Source: Aliishimia sp963678085 | Lineage (GTDB): Bacteria; Pseudomonadota; Alphaproteobacteria; Rhodobacterales; Rhodobacteraceae | Direction of reading: 5' to 3' | NCBI GenBank assembly: GCA_963678085.1 | Contig: OY782680.1 | Location: forward strand, 2,046,001-2,110,000 | DNA length: 64,000 bases | In this document: positions 42,665-50,962 of the stretch, piece by piece | Layout: each line of letters starts with the position of its first letter | Position numbering within the stretch: position 1 is the first letter of the stretch | Position numbers and translations under genes: made by a program | The notes under the pieces: model-generated | Database searches by the model: none | Told to the model about the DNA's origin: nothing | The model's input: only the letters and a program-made list of their open reading frames with translations

Positions 42665-43867
42665 TTATGCCGCGTCTTGATGGGCTGGCTGCTGGGCTGC
42701 GGCAGGCGCGCTGCGATAATGCTCTTGCGCGGCTGCGACGCCAGAGCCCAGTTTGATATCCAGCCCCAAATCGGCCATGCACATCTCTGCGGTTGCGATG
42801 CCAGACAGGGCCATCACATCGGTTAAGCTGCCAAGATGGCCGATGCGGAAGACTTTGCCCGCAACCTCGCCCAGACCAACCCCGAAAGCGACGCCATATT
42901 TTTCTGCCGCATGTGTAACGATATCGGTGGCATTAAAGCCTTCGGGCGTGCGAATGGCGCTGACCGTATCAGAATAAACCGACGGATCCTGCGCGCACAG
43001 CTCCAGCCCCCATGCCTGTACCGCAGCGCGCACTCCGGTTGCAATACGGGCATGGCGGGCAAAGACATTTTCAAGCCCTTCCTCAAGCAGCATGCGGCAA
43101 GCCTCGTTAAGACCGTTCAGCAGACCCACAGCAGGCGTATAGGGGTAGGCATTGGCCGCATAGCCCTTTGCCATATCATGCACATCAAAGAAAGTCCGCG
43201 GCAGGGCAGCGGTCTTGGTTGCCGCCATCGCCTTGGGGGAAAAGCCCACAATGGCCAGACCCGCAGGCAGCATGAAGCCTTTTTGCGAGCCAGTCACCGC
43301 AATATCCACGCCCCATTCATCAAAGCGAAAATCTATCGAAGCAATCGAAGACACCCCATCCACGAACAGCATCGCCGGGTGGCCTGCAGCATCTAGCGCG
43401 CGGCGGATAGCGGCAATATCGGATGTCACGCCAGTGGCGGTTTCGTTATGCGTTGCAAGGACGGCCTTGATCTCATGAGCGGTATCCGCGCTTAGGATCT
43501 CTTCATAGCGATCTGCCGGAATGCCCGCGCCCCAAGGGGTTTCCACGATTTGCACATCCAGACCATGGCGCTGGCACATATCAATCCAGCGATGGCTAAA
43601 CATCCCATTGCGCGCCGCCAAAACCTTATCCCCAGATGAGAGCGTGTTGGTCAGCCCCGTCTCCCAGCCCCCTGTGCCCGTTGCCGGAAAAATGAAGATT
43701 TGGGCCGTATCACTCTTGAGAATCTTGCGAACCGCTTCCCGCGCAGGATGCAGGATCTGACCAAAAAGCGGCGAGCGATGGTCAATCGTGGGCATATCAC
43801 AGGCCTTGCGTAGGCTTTCGGGGATATTGGTTGGACCTGGAATGAAAACAGGATTTTGAAAGCTCAT
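42665..43867 (-). CDS. bhcA: aspartate--glyoxylate aminotransferase (class V PLP family)
   Basis: Transfers the amino group from aspartate to glyoxylate, giving oxaloacetate and regenerating glycine. The 400 residues belong to the class V aminotransferase family near serine-glyoxylate aminotransferase: IPGPTNIPESLR N-terminal block, FPATGTGGWE and PLP-Lys in TGSQKGFMLPAGL. I chose ATG 43867 rather than 43897, because GGAGACC lies just upstream of it and homology starts there. It is first in the operon and divergent from bhcR. Confidence 0.92.
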   Translation of the reverse strand: MSFQNPVFIPGPTNIPESLRKACDMPTIDHRSPLFGQILHPAREAVRKILKSDTAQIFIFPATGTGGWETGLTNTLSSGDKVLAARNGMFSHRWIDMCQRHGLDVQIVETPWGAGIPADRYEEILSADTAHEIKAVLATHNETATGVTSDIAAIRRALDAAGHPAMLFVDGVSSIASIDFRFDEWGVDIAVTGSQKGFMLPAGLAIVGFSPKAMAATKTAALPRTFFDVHDMAKGYAANAYPYTPAVGLLNGLNEACRMLLEEGLENVFARHARIATGVRAAVQAWGLELCAQDPSVYSDTVSAIRTPEGFNATDIVTHAAEKYGVAFGVGLGEVAGKVFRIGHLGSLTDVMALSGIATAEMCMADLGLDIKLGSGVAAAQEHYRSAPAAAQQPAHQDAA

Positions 43868-43930
43868 GGAAGGTCTCCTCAATGTCGTTCCCGGCATAAT
43901 AGAGGGGTTGGGATCTGATGGGAATTATTT

Positions 43931-44023
43931 TGAAATATTCTTTCATTTTGGCTTCGCGAAGATTTGTTAACCAATATCAAGCGCTTGAGTTTTTCATATG
44001 GTGAATTATTCTTTCATATGAAA
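43931..44023. promoter_or_regulatory. repeated operator-like motifs in the bhcA/bhcR divergent promoter
   Basis: Two 16-base sites differ at one position: TGAAATATTCTTTCAT at 43931-43946 and TGAATTATTCTTTCAT at 44002-44017. The first contains a perfect inverted repeat TGAAA-N5-TTTCA. The second runs into a perfect 12-base palindrome TTTCATATGAAA (44012-44023). A separate palindrome CTTCGCGAAG lies at 43952-43961. The layout fits binding of the IclR-type regulator BhcR, which is known to control this cycle in Paracoccus. Actual binding is inferred. Confidence 0.6.
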
Positions 44024-44033
44024 TAAAGCGCGC

Positions 44034-44876
44034 ATGGAATCGGACCAATCAGGCACATCGAGCACGCGCAAAGCGCGCGGCCGCCCCCGCGGATGGGATG
44101 ACAAAACCGCTCAGAACACGATCAAATCCCTTGACCGTGCGATGCAGGTTTTCGAGTATTTGAGCGCGGCCCAAGGCAAGCCATTAACCGCTCTGGCCAA
44201 TGAAACAGGCCAATCGCCAGCAACCGTGTATCGCATTCTTGTAACGCTTGAAGGGCGCGGATTGGTTGAGTTCGACCATCAAGAACAGGTCTGGCATATC
44301 GGACCGCGCGCCTTTGTTATAGGTGCCCGGTTTCTCAGACGCACCAGCCTCGTTGATCGCGCCCGCCCCATCATGCGCAAGCTCATGGAAGCGACCGGAG
44401 AAACCGCAAATCTTGGGGTCGAACAAGACGGTGCGGTGTTGTTTCTAAGTCAGGTGGAAACCCATGCAAATATCCGCGCCTTCTTTCCTCCAGGCACCTT
44501 ATCGCCCATGCATGCTTCTGGGATCGGCAAGGCCTTGCTGGCCCATATGGACCAAGATCGCCTCGAACGGCTTCTAAAAGCTACGACTTTACAACGCTTT
44601 ACCGACTATTCGATCACCGACATGCAAGCCCTAAAACAACATCTGCACACCATTCGAGCCAACGGGTTTTCAGTCGATAACGAAGAAAAGAACCCCGGAA
44701 TGCGATGCATCGCCGCGCCGGTGTTTGATATGAACAATGAGGCCATTGCCGGGATCTCCGTGTCTGGCCCAACCAGCCGGATCAGCGCGGCAGAGATTGA
44801 AAGCCTGAGTCGCGCTGTCATCGAAGCCGCGCAGAAACTCACCCAAGCCATCGGCGGCAGCACGGCGCGAAGTTAA
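44034..44876 (+). CDS. bhcR: IclR-family regulator of the beta-hydroxyaspartate cycle
   Basis: A 280-residue IclR protein. Its N-terminal winged helix includes PLTALANETGQSPATVYRIL, then EGRGLVEFDHQ, and the C-terminal effector domain has DGAVLFLSQVETH, HASGIGKALLAHM and MRCIAAPVFD. A basic leader (TRKARGRPRGWDDK) precedes the DNA-binding domain. In Paracoccus the orthologue binds glyoxylate and acts as a transcriptional regulator of bhcABCD. The divergent position and repeated sites upstream agree with that. The ATG at 44034 lies just past the palindrome. Confidence 0.9.
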   Translation: MESDQSGTSSTRKARGRPRGWDDKTAQNTIKSLDRAMQVFEYLSAAQGKPLTALANETGQSPATVYRILVTLEGRGLVEFDHQEQVWHIGPRAFVIGARFLRRTSLVDRARPIMRKLMEATGETANLGVEQDGAVLFLSQVETHANIRAFFPPGTLSPMHASGIGKALLAHMDQDRLERLLKATTLQRFTDYSITDMQALKQHLHTIRANGFSVDNEEKNPGMRCIAAPVFDMNNEAIAGISVSGPTSRISAAEIESLSRAVIEAAQKLTQAIGGSTARS

Positions 44877-45011
44877 AAAACATATATTTGTCAGACGATT
44901 AAGGCCTAAACTGAATATTTACTTGTTTGGGTGCATCCTGCGCGCAGCCATTTAGGCGATTATGTGCTTGGTTCGGCTTTCTGCCAGACGAAAAGGGGGC
45001 GAGTTCTCGCT

Positions 45012-47588
45012 ATGTTTAAGAATGCAAAAATTGGGGTAAAGCTCCCTGCGATCATCGTTGCGATTTCCGTGTTTACGGCATTGACCTTGGGCATAGCCAG
45101 TACCTTTATTTTCGGCTCGTTTCTGACCGAAGCGGGTTACGAAAGATTGCGCATGGTTGGCGAGGTGAAATCTAGCCGAATACAGCAACTTGTGAATGAG
45201 GTAGAGCGTGATCTGCGCCTGCGAGCCGAAGATAAAGCAATTGCAAATGCCATAATCGCGCTTAGCGATAGCTATGCATCTATGGGGGATGAGGCCGAAA
45301 CAACGCTAAAACGCGTCTTTATCACCGAAAATCCCAACCCGGCGGGCCAGAAAGATCTATTGGTTAATGGCAACACGAACGGCAGCTACGGGTTTATCCA
45401 TGCGACATATCATCCATTTTTCGACCGCGTCCAAAACGATATGGGATATTATGATGTCTTCCTCTTCGATACCGAAGGCAACGTGATCTATAGCGTGTTC
45501 AAAGAAAACGATTATGCGACCAATGTGTTGACTGGCCCTTGGAAAGACACTGGCCTCGCCGACGCGTTCCGGGAAGCCATTGATAACACAATCTCGGATC
45601 CTGCCGTACATATTGACTTTACCCCGTATGAGCCAAGCGCCTTTGCCCCGGCCGCCTTTATGTCCCGACCCGTTTTCAATGAACAAGGAGCATTGCTTGG
45701 CGTGATCGCTTATCAAATGCCGATCGATAAATTCAACAAGGCAGCCAGTACCGTCGAAAATATCGGCGAAACCGCAGATGGGTTCATCGTCGGCGCAGAC
45801 TTTCTATTGCGCACAGATTCGGTACAGACTGACGGCGATGATATCCTGCAAACTAGCGTAGACGGAGATCACATCGCAAAGGCCCTGAACGGAGAATCAA
45901 CCAATTTTGAAACCGTTGGGCTAACAGGAAACCAGGTCATCGGTTTTGCAAGCAGCATTGAATTTGGCGATGATCGTTGGGTCTTCGTGTTGCAGAAAGA
46001 CCGAGCCGAACTGCTCTCAAAACTGCCTACTGCTTTGATGTGGATTGGCAGTGTCTCGATCGCGACAATCGCATTCGCAATTCTAGCCTCTCTCACCGTG
46101 TCCCGCGGTATCGCAGCCCCCATGAAAAACCTGACAGATGCCGTCGTTCTGGTATCAAATGGTGCGCTAAACACCGAGGTTCCCGAAACCCAGCGCCAAG
46201 ACGAGATCGGTGAATTGGCACGCGCTGCTGAGGATTTCCGCCAAAACGCGATACGAATGGAACAGCTCAACGAAGAGCAAGTAAAAGCAACAAAAGAACT
46301 CGAAGAACTGAACACCGAGAAAGAAAAAGCCGCCAAAAGAGAAGCAGAATTTGCCAAAGAAAAAGAAGCCCGCGAAGAAGAGACCAAGAAAGAACGCCGC
46401 GCAATGATGCAAAACTTGGGCAACTCGATTGGTGCTGTTGTGAATGAGGCAAAAGCAGGCAATTTCACATCGCGCGTTGACGCAAAATTCGATGACCCAA
46501 CCTTGGCCCAGTTATCGCAAGGCATAAACGAGTTGATGGATACGGTCGATGTCGGGCTGGTTGAGATCGGAAAAACTCTGGAACGTATTGCTGCAGGTGA
46601 TCTCACCCACAGCATGCAAGGTAACTTCCAAGGCGCCTTCTTGGATCTACAGAACAATACAAACTCAATGATATCCTCGTTGAAAAAGCTTATCGGCGAT
46701 ATTTCTGGCGCGGCAGATAACTTATCCCACTCCTCGAGAGAGCTGCACGATACATCAAATGGTCTGTCAAAGCAGTCAGAACAAAATGCAGCCTCCCTCG
46801 AAGAAACCTCCGCAGCCTTAGAAGAGCTTTCTGCAAGCATAAGACAAGTCAACCACAATATCTCAAGTGCCAGCGAAGACGCCCGCGCCGCACGCGACAC
46901 GGCTACAGCTGGTGGTGTGGTCGCCGCTGAAGCAGGTGAAGCGATGAATAGAATTGACGCGGCCTCAAACGAAATCTCCCAGGTCGTTAGTGTGATTAAC
47001 GATATTTCCTTCCAAATCAATCTGCTTGCACTAAATGCTGGTGTTGAAGCGGCGCGCGCCGGTGAAGCAGGCCGTGGCTTCTCCGTTGTCGCCTCAGAGG
47101 TGCGCCAACTCGCCCAACGCGCAAGCGATGCTGCCTCAGAAATCGCCGAAGTTATTTCCCGCAGCGATTCCGCCGTATCAGATGGGGTCGCCAAAGTAAA
47201 AGACGCAGAAACCTCGTTGCAAAGTATCTCGGAAAGCGTTGTAGATGTTTCAGGAAAAATTCAAGAAGTTGCCCAAGCAATTTCTGAACAAGTCAGTGGT
47301 ATCTCTGAAATAAACGCTTCAGTGGCGCTCATTGACCAAAACACGCAAAAGCAGGTGGCTTCATTTGAAGAAGTGACAGCAGCTAGCATGGTGCTTGCAG
47401 AAGAAGTAAAAGGCCTACAACACTCTTCTCAGTCATTTAATACTGGCCCAACTGACGCAGGAACCCGAAGAAGATCAACTCAAACACCCACCCCAACCAA
47501 TAGTTCGCAAGACTTAACACCGGCTAGGTTGACGCATGCAAGTAATGGAAATCTAGCGTTGAGTAACGACGGCTGGGAAGAGTTCTAA
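45012..47588 (+). CDS. methyl-accepting chemotaxis protein
   Basis: A large inner-membrane receptor of 858 residues. TM1 (about 10-33) and TM2 (about 340-360) flank a periplasmic ligand domain of about 300 residues with a dCache-like pattern. Two HAMP regions follow: PMKNLTDAVVLVSNGALN, and a second DVGLVEIGKTLERIAAGDL separated by a Lys/Glu-rich coiled coil (EELNTEKEKAAKREAEFAKE). The signalling tip has the conserved INDISFQINLLALNAGVEAA, then RAGEAGRGFSVVA, of MCPs. I chose ATG 45012. It was probably linked to the che operon now 3.3 kb away behind the IS cluster. Confidence 0.9.
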   Translation: MFKNAKIGVKLPAIIVAISVFTALTLGIASTFIFGSFLTEAGYERLRMVGEVKSSRIQQLVNEVERDLRLRAEDKAIANAIIALSDSYASMGDEAETTLKRVFITENPNPAGQKDLLVNGNTNGSYGFIHATYHPFFDRVQNDMGYYDVFLFDTEGNVIYSVFKENDYATNVLTGPWKDTGLADAFREAIDNTISDPAVHIDFTPYEPSAFAPAAFMSRPVFNEQGALLGVIAYQMPIDKFNKAASTVENIGETADGFIVGADFLLRTDSVQTDGDDILQTSVDGDHIAKALNGESTNFETVGLTGNQVIGFASSIEFGDDRWVFVLQKDRAELLSKLPTALMWIGSVSIATIAFAILASLTVSRGIAAPMKNLTDAVVLVSNGALNTEVPETQRQDEIGELARAAEDFRQNAIRMEQLNEEQVKATKELEELNTEKEKAAKREAEFAKEKEAREEETKKERRAMMQNLGNSIGAVVNEAKAGNFTSRVDAKFDDPTLAQLSQGINELMDTVDVGLVEIGKTLERIAAGDLTHSMQGNFQGAFLDLQNNTNSMISSLKKLIGDISGAADNLSHSSRELHDTSNGLSKQSEQNAASLEETSAALEELSASIRQVNHNISSASEDARAARDTATAGGVVAAEAGEAMNRIDAASNEISQVVSVINDISFQINLLALNAGVEAARAGEAGRGFSVVASEVRQLAQRASDAASEIAEVISRSDSAVSDGVAKVKDAETSLQSISESVVDVSGKIQEVAQAISEQVSGISEINASVALIDQNTQKQVASFEEVTAASMVLAEEVKGLQHSSQSFNTGPTDAGTRRRSTQTPTPTNSSQDLTPARLTHASNGNLALSNDGWEEF

Positions 47589-47664
47589 CATTAGCTGAAT
47601 ATAGTTCAAAGGGCTCTGTTGCAAACATTTCATCGAGCCGCATTTACCCTTTCGCTGTACGGTT

Positions 47665-48465
47665 TCAGGCTGCGAGCTGCTGTTCGAGTCAGGTCATGGT
47701 CTCTGACATGACGCAGGGTCCGACGCGGAAGGCGCGCTCAATCATGCGTTTTTCGCCGATGGGATAGCGTGTCAGATTGAAGGCCGCAGCCTAACCTTTT
47801 CGCAACGCGCGCATGACCTCAATTCCTTTGATGGTGGCGTAGGCGGTTTTCATCGTTTTGAAGCCGCGTACTGGTTTTATCAGTTGTTTCAGCTTGCCGT
47901 GATCAGCCTTGATGACGTTGTTCCGATATTTGACCAGGCGGTGTTCGACATCCTTTGAGCACTTGCCCTCCTCCCTCAACTCGCGAATGGCCTGGCTGTA
48001 GCAACCAGTCTTATCCGTGTTGATTTTCGTTGGCTTTTCCCAATCCTTGCAGCCCTTTAACGCCTTGTCCAGAAAGCGTTTTTCCGGCTTCGCATTGCGG
48101 GTCAAAGACAACTAGAAATCGATGGCATTGCCCCGCTTGTCGACAGCCCGATATCGATACGTCCACTTGCCCCGGACCTTGATGTAGGTTTCATCAACCC
48201 GCCAACTGTCTGACATCGACCGCCGCCATTGCCAGCGCATCCGGCGCTCCATTTCGGGGGCGTACTTCTGCACCCAACGGTAAATCGTGCTGTGATCGAC
48301 CTGAACGCCGCGCTCCGCCATCATGGTTTCGAGGTCACGGTAACCCCCTCTCGGGGCATTGCTAACGCAATGCCCTGCCGGTCAGCGGATCCCATACGGG
48401 CAGTACCACCGAACCGCCCAAAGTACGATCTCACCGGTGAAATGGCGTCCTTTGAAATCGTTCAT
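47665..48465 (-). pseudogene. IS6-family transposase, inactivated
   Basis: Reads as an IS6 transposase from ATG 48465 (MNDFKGRHFTGEIVLWAVRW) to the C terminus at 47665. There are four in-frame stops. One TGA is created at the inserted 42-nt cassette. A TAG at 48112-48114 replaces the Tyr expected after RGNAIDF, a TAG at 47791-47793 replaces the Gln after RALRKG, and a TGA near 47689 replaces the Trp of MTWLEQQLAA. The DDE region (SWRVDETYIKVRGKW) is present, so decay is recent enough to be readable throughout. Confidence 0.85.
48342..48383. repeat. 42-nt hairpin cassette inside the IS6 transposase
   Basis: A 42-nt segment interrupts the IS6 transposase between the codons for YGI and YRDLE. 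It holds a stem GGGCATTGC-TAAC-GCAATGCCC flanked by CCCC-TCTC-GGGG and a CTGCCGG tail. A closely related segment interrupts the unrelated IS3 transposase at 49124-49165. The target in both genes appears to be ACGGTAGC. It introduces an in-frame TGA. Confidence 0.75.
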
Positions 48466-48530
48466 GGCTCATCCCTCCTGCCTGGCTAGACTTAAAAATG
48501 GGGACGCCCGGCGAAGTTTGCAAAAGAGCC

Positions 48531-48665
48531 CGTGATTGAGCGCGCCTTCGGCATCGGACCCTGCGTCATGTCAGAGACCATGACCTGGCTCGAACAGCAG
48601 CTCGCAGCCTGAATCCGTCCAGCGAAAGGGTAAATGCGGCTCGATGAAATGTTTGCAACAGAGCC
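48531..48665 (+). mobile_element. IS6-family 3' end fragment, inverted relative to the neighbour
   Basis: A remnant encoding the transposase C terminus (IERAFGIGPCVMSETMTWLE, then QQLAA and stop) and the terminal repeat ending at 48665. It matches the 3' end of the adjacent IS6 copy in inverted orientation, so 47612-47744 and 48533-48665 form a 133-bp inverted repeat with few mismatches. Confidence 0.82.
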
Positions 48666-48698
48666 ATCGGTGTTTGTCAAAGAAGTTGTCCGCCGCTT

Positions 48699-49802
48699 TC
48701 ATGCGGCGTCTCTGATTTCAGGGGCGCTGATTTCGGTTTCTGGGTTGAGCCAGACGGGTCCGGCAGGTTGCCAGTTGCGGGTTTTACCTGACCAGCGTTC
48801 TGGGTTTTGTGCGCGTGCATTTGCATAGAGATTGTTACGGCTTTTCAGCTTCGTTCCATCCTGACCAGCATGGCGCTCATCTGCGGTGACGAAGCGGATG
48901 GCGCTGTGGAGATGCTCTTCGTTGTACCACGGCACGAAAGATTTCACCCAAGCCTGTGTGCATCTCTCTTGGTTGCAAAGCCCTTTGCGGGCCAGTCTGG
49001 GCGGTATTTGCATGTTCGGAACAGGGCCTGCGAGAACGGGTTATCATTGCTCACGCGCGGACGGCTGTAAGACGCGATGATGCCAAGCTTTTCCATGGCG
49101 GTTTTCATCGTCGCACCCTTCATTCCTTGCCCGGCAGGGCATTGCGAAGCAATGTCCCGAGAGGGGGCTACCGTTATCGGCATGCAGAACCATTGGGCGC
49201 AGGGTGCATCCCTCAGCCAGAACCGCCTTGCGGATCAGCATCGCCGCCAGCTCCGCACTCTCGCGTTCATGAACTTCCCATCCCACGACCTTGCGGCTGA
49301 AGATGTCCACGATCAGGTGGAGGTAAAAAAACATGCCTGCGATGGGCCCGGGCAGCCAGGTTATATCCCAGATCCAAACCTCGCACGGGGCACTGGCCTT
49401 GTAGCTGGTGGGCGGTTTACGCCGAACCGGCGGCTTGGCCTGACCCCGGTGATGCTGCTGTCCATCTGCGCGCAGGATGCGATAGAAGCTGGACTCCGAG
49501 GCCAAATACCGCCCTTGATCGGCCAGTTGAGGCACGATCTGGCTTGGCGGCAGGCTGGCAAACTCCGCTGAATTACAGACGTCAAGCACGGCCGCGCGTT
49601 CCTCGGAACTCAGCTTGTTAGCCGGTTCAGAGCGCGGAACAAGCGGGCGCTGATCGGCGTGTATCTGGCCGTCTTTTGTCCAGCGCCGCAATGTGCGATC
49701 GCTGATTTCCAGCTCACCGCAGGCTTTGGTCCGTCGTGCGCCAGCAGTGATGGCCTCATTGCTCAGAGCAACGGCAGTTTGGCGATGTGGGGTGCTGATC
49801 AT
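48699..49802 (-). pseudogene. IS3-family orfB transposase, inactivated
   Basis: Full-length DDE integrase-type transposase in pieces: an intact N-terminal frame (49802 down to the cassette) with WIWDITWLPGPIAGMFFY, then DIFSRKVVGWEVHE and HADNGSP. The frame is then broken by the cassette at 49124-49165. The next piece, MKGATMKTAMEKLGI and DNPFSQALFRTCKYRPDW, ends at a 2-base CA duplication near 48960, and the last piece (AWVKSFVPWYNEEH) runs to the stop at 48699. At least two frameshifts make it non-functional. Confidence 0.82.
49124..49165. repeat. hairpin cassette inside the IS3 orfB transposase
   Basis: Related to the cassette at 48342-48383: on the minus strand it reads CCCTCTCGGGACATTGC, TTC loop, GCAATGCCCTGCCGGGCA. 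It lies between the codons for HADNGSP and MKGATM, at a target that in minus orientation reads AACGGTAGC, the same core as in the IS6 gene. About 40 extra bases shift the reading frame. Confidence 0.75.
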
Positions 49803-50207
49803 GCGTCCTCTCCGTCCCCCCAGATCGCTGCCGCCTTTTTTCGCAGCACCAGAAGCGCTGCGGTTTCGGCCAGTGCGCGGTCCCAGTCATTCGCCTGTTC
49901 ACACGCTGACCGCCACGCTGCAATCTGGTCGGGATAAAGCCCACGCTTGCGGCAATATTCGGCCAGATCAGCCTCATTGAGTGCCGCCGTCTCCAGCACC
50001 GCAGCGAACTTATCCGCCGAAGACCACCCCTCAGGGCCAACGTCTGCATCTGGAGCTAAGCGACCCGCCCCCCCGGGCTTCCTTGCGCCACTTATACAGC
50101 GCCGCCTCTCCAATACCCATCGTCTCAGACGCGATCCTGATTGGCTCGCTCACCGGCGGCATCAACCGCTTTAACGCAGCCTCCCGCCGTTCCAAAGAAT
50201 ACGCCAT
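49799..50207 (-). pseudogene. IS3-family orfA, frameshifted
   Basis: Encodes the helix-turn-helix partner of the IS3 transposase from ATG 50207 (MAYSLERREAALKRLMPP, then EAALYKWRKEARG). A run of seven G on the minus strand (C run 50068-50074) puts the next part (AGRLAPDADVGPEGWSSADK) in another frame; one base fewer would restore it. The C-terminal part also appears shortened (WDRALAETAALLVLRKKA) relative to what the family usually has. Confidence 0.78.
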
Positions 50208-50279
50208 CCATCATCCTTCTCCCGCCCAGCCCAAAAATAGAGAAAAAATAGAGCCCCGGACAACTACCCTGACATGAGG

Positions 50280-50513
50280 GGCAGGGCCAACGTCTGCGTC
50301 AAGCAAAAGCTCTCCTTTGCCGCGCGCAGCAGAACGCCACTTGTGCAGTGTCGCCTCGGAGATACCTTCCTCCTGCAACAGCTGCCGAATAGCCATGTTG
50401 TTTGGCGATAGCATGCGCTTCCGCACAGCTGCCTTTCGTTCCGGTGAATATCCCAAATCATCGTCCTATCCCGCCCACCTGAAAAATAGAGCGGCGGACA
50501 ACTTCCTTGACAT
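50280..50513 (-). mobile_element. second IS3-family 5' end fragment
   Basis: Carries the N terminus of another orfA (50281-50456: GYSPERKAAVRKRMLSPNN, then QEEGISEATLHKWRS and LLLDADVGP). The fragment stops where the neighbouring IS3 begins. Its outer end is GCGGCGGACAACTTCCTTGA (50483 onwards). It looks like the stump of an older IS3 truncated by the newer one. Confidence 0.75.
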
Positions 50514-50587
50514 GGGGGGGCATCAGGGCAAACGCATGAATGGGAATATTCTTATAAGTCTATGATTTTCTGCATATAATCATTGCC

Positions 50588-50701
50588 CTACTCAGCGGCT
50601 TTGCGGCGGCCTTTGATGGATCCTTTTTGCAATTTGTCGGATTTGACCAGGTTGATCGCGATTTTGCGGATGACGGACAGGTTCGCAGCGGCGTTGCGGT
50701 T
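50588..50701 (-). mobile_element. ISAs1-family transposase 3' fragment
   Basis: Reads RNAAANLSVIRKIAINLVKS, then DKLQKGSIKGRRKAAE and a TAG stop on the minus strand, the typical C terminus of ISAs1 (DDE) transposases. No 5' part or terminal repeat is present. It is joined at 50702 to an inverted IS3 end. Confidence 0.75.
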
Positions 50702-50795
50702 CCGGACCCGTCTGGCTCAACCCAGAAACCGAAATCAGCGCCCCTGAAATCAGACACGCGAATGAAAGCGGCGGACAACTTCTTTGACAAACACC
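50702..50795 (+). mobile_element. IS3-family 3' end fragment, inverted
   Basis: Encodes GPVWLNPETEISAPEIRHAN on the plus strand and ends with the IS3 terminal sequence at 50795. It is the inverted counterpart of 48669-48763 (about 94 bp, few mismatches, one indel), so it bounds the IS3 cluster on the right. Confidence 0.8.
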
Positions 50796-50802
50796 GCACG
50801 AC

Positions 50803-50946
50803 GCCGAGAAATACAAATGGCGGCACCTGGTCGGGAATTATTTTCAGAAGCTGAAGGAATTCGAGCGCATAGCCATGCGATCAGACAAGATTGATCAAAG
50901 CTTCGCCGTAATGATCTACATTACAGCCGCCACTATCAATGCCTGA
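50803..50946 (+). mobile_element. IS5-family transposase 3' fragment
   Basis: Reads AEKYKWRHLVGNYFQKLKEF, then ERIAMRSDKIDQSFAVMIYI and TAATINA before the stop, the C terminus of IS5-type transposases common in Rhodobacterales. No terminal repeat is seen. It is the last element before the che operon end. Confidence 0.8.
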
Positions 50947-50962
50947 TGAATCTCAACAAGCC

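Larger units (their letters stand above)
47612..48530 (-). mobile_element. IS6-family insertion sequence, degenerate
   Basis: A nearly full-length IS6 element. Its ends are the 14-bp inverted repeats GGCTCTGTTGCAAA (47612-47625) and TTTGCAAAAGAGCC (48517-48530), with one mismatch. The single transposase gene (minus strand) is broken by several stops and by an inserted hairpin cassette. No 8-bp target duplication flanks it. The right end runs directly into a fragment of a second IS6 in the opposite orientation. Confidence 0.85.
48669..50279 (-). mobile_element. IS3-family insertion sequence, degenerate
   Basis: An IS3-type element on the minus strand with orfA and orfB. One end is GGTGTTTGTCAAAGAAGTTG (from 48669) and the other is near 50250-50279, where the complementary form CGGACAACTACCCTGACAT is found. 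Both genes carry frameshifts; orfB carries a hairpin cassette of about 40 nt like the one in the IS6 copy. A second IS3 5' fragment abuts its right end. Confidence 0.8.

Noticed and set aside
45869..47194. A 441-codon open frame antisense to the MCP gene
   Set aside because: Ser/Ala-rich translation is the reverse image of the MCP coiled coil; no ribosome site or domain.
47612..50795. A functional composite transposon
   Set aside because: All transposase genes are broken or truncated, there is no cargo gene and no target duplication.
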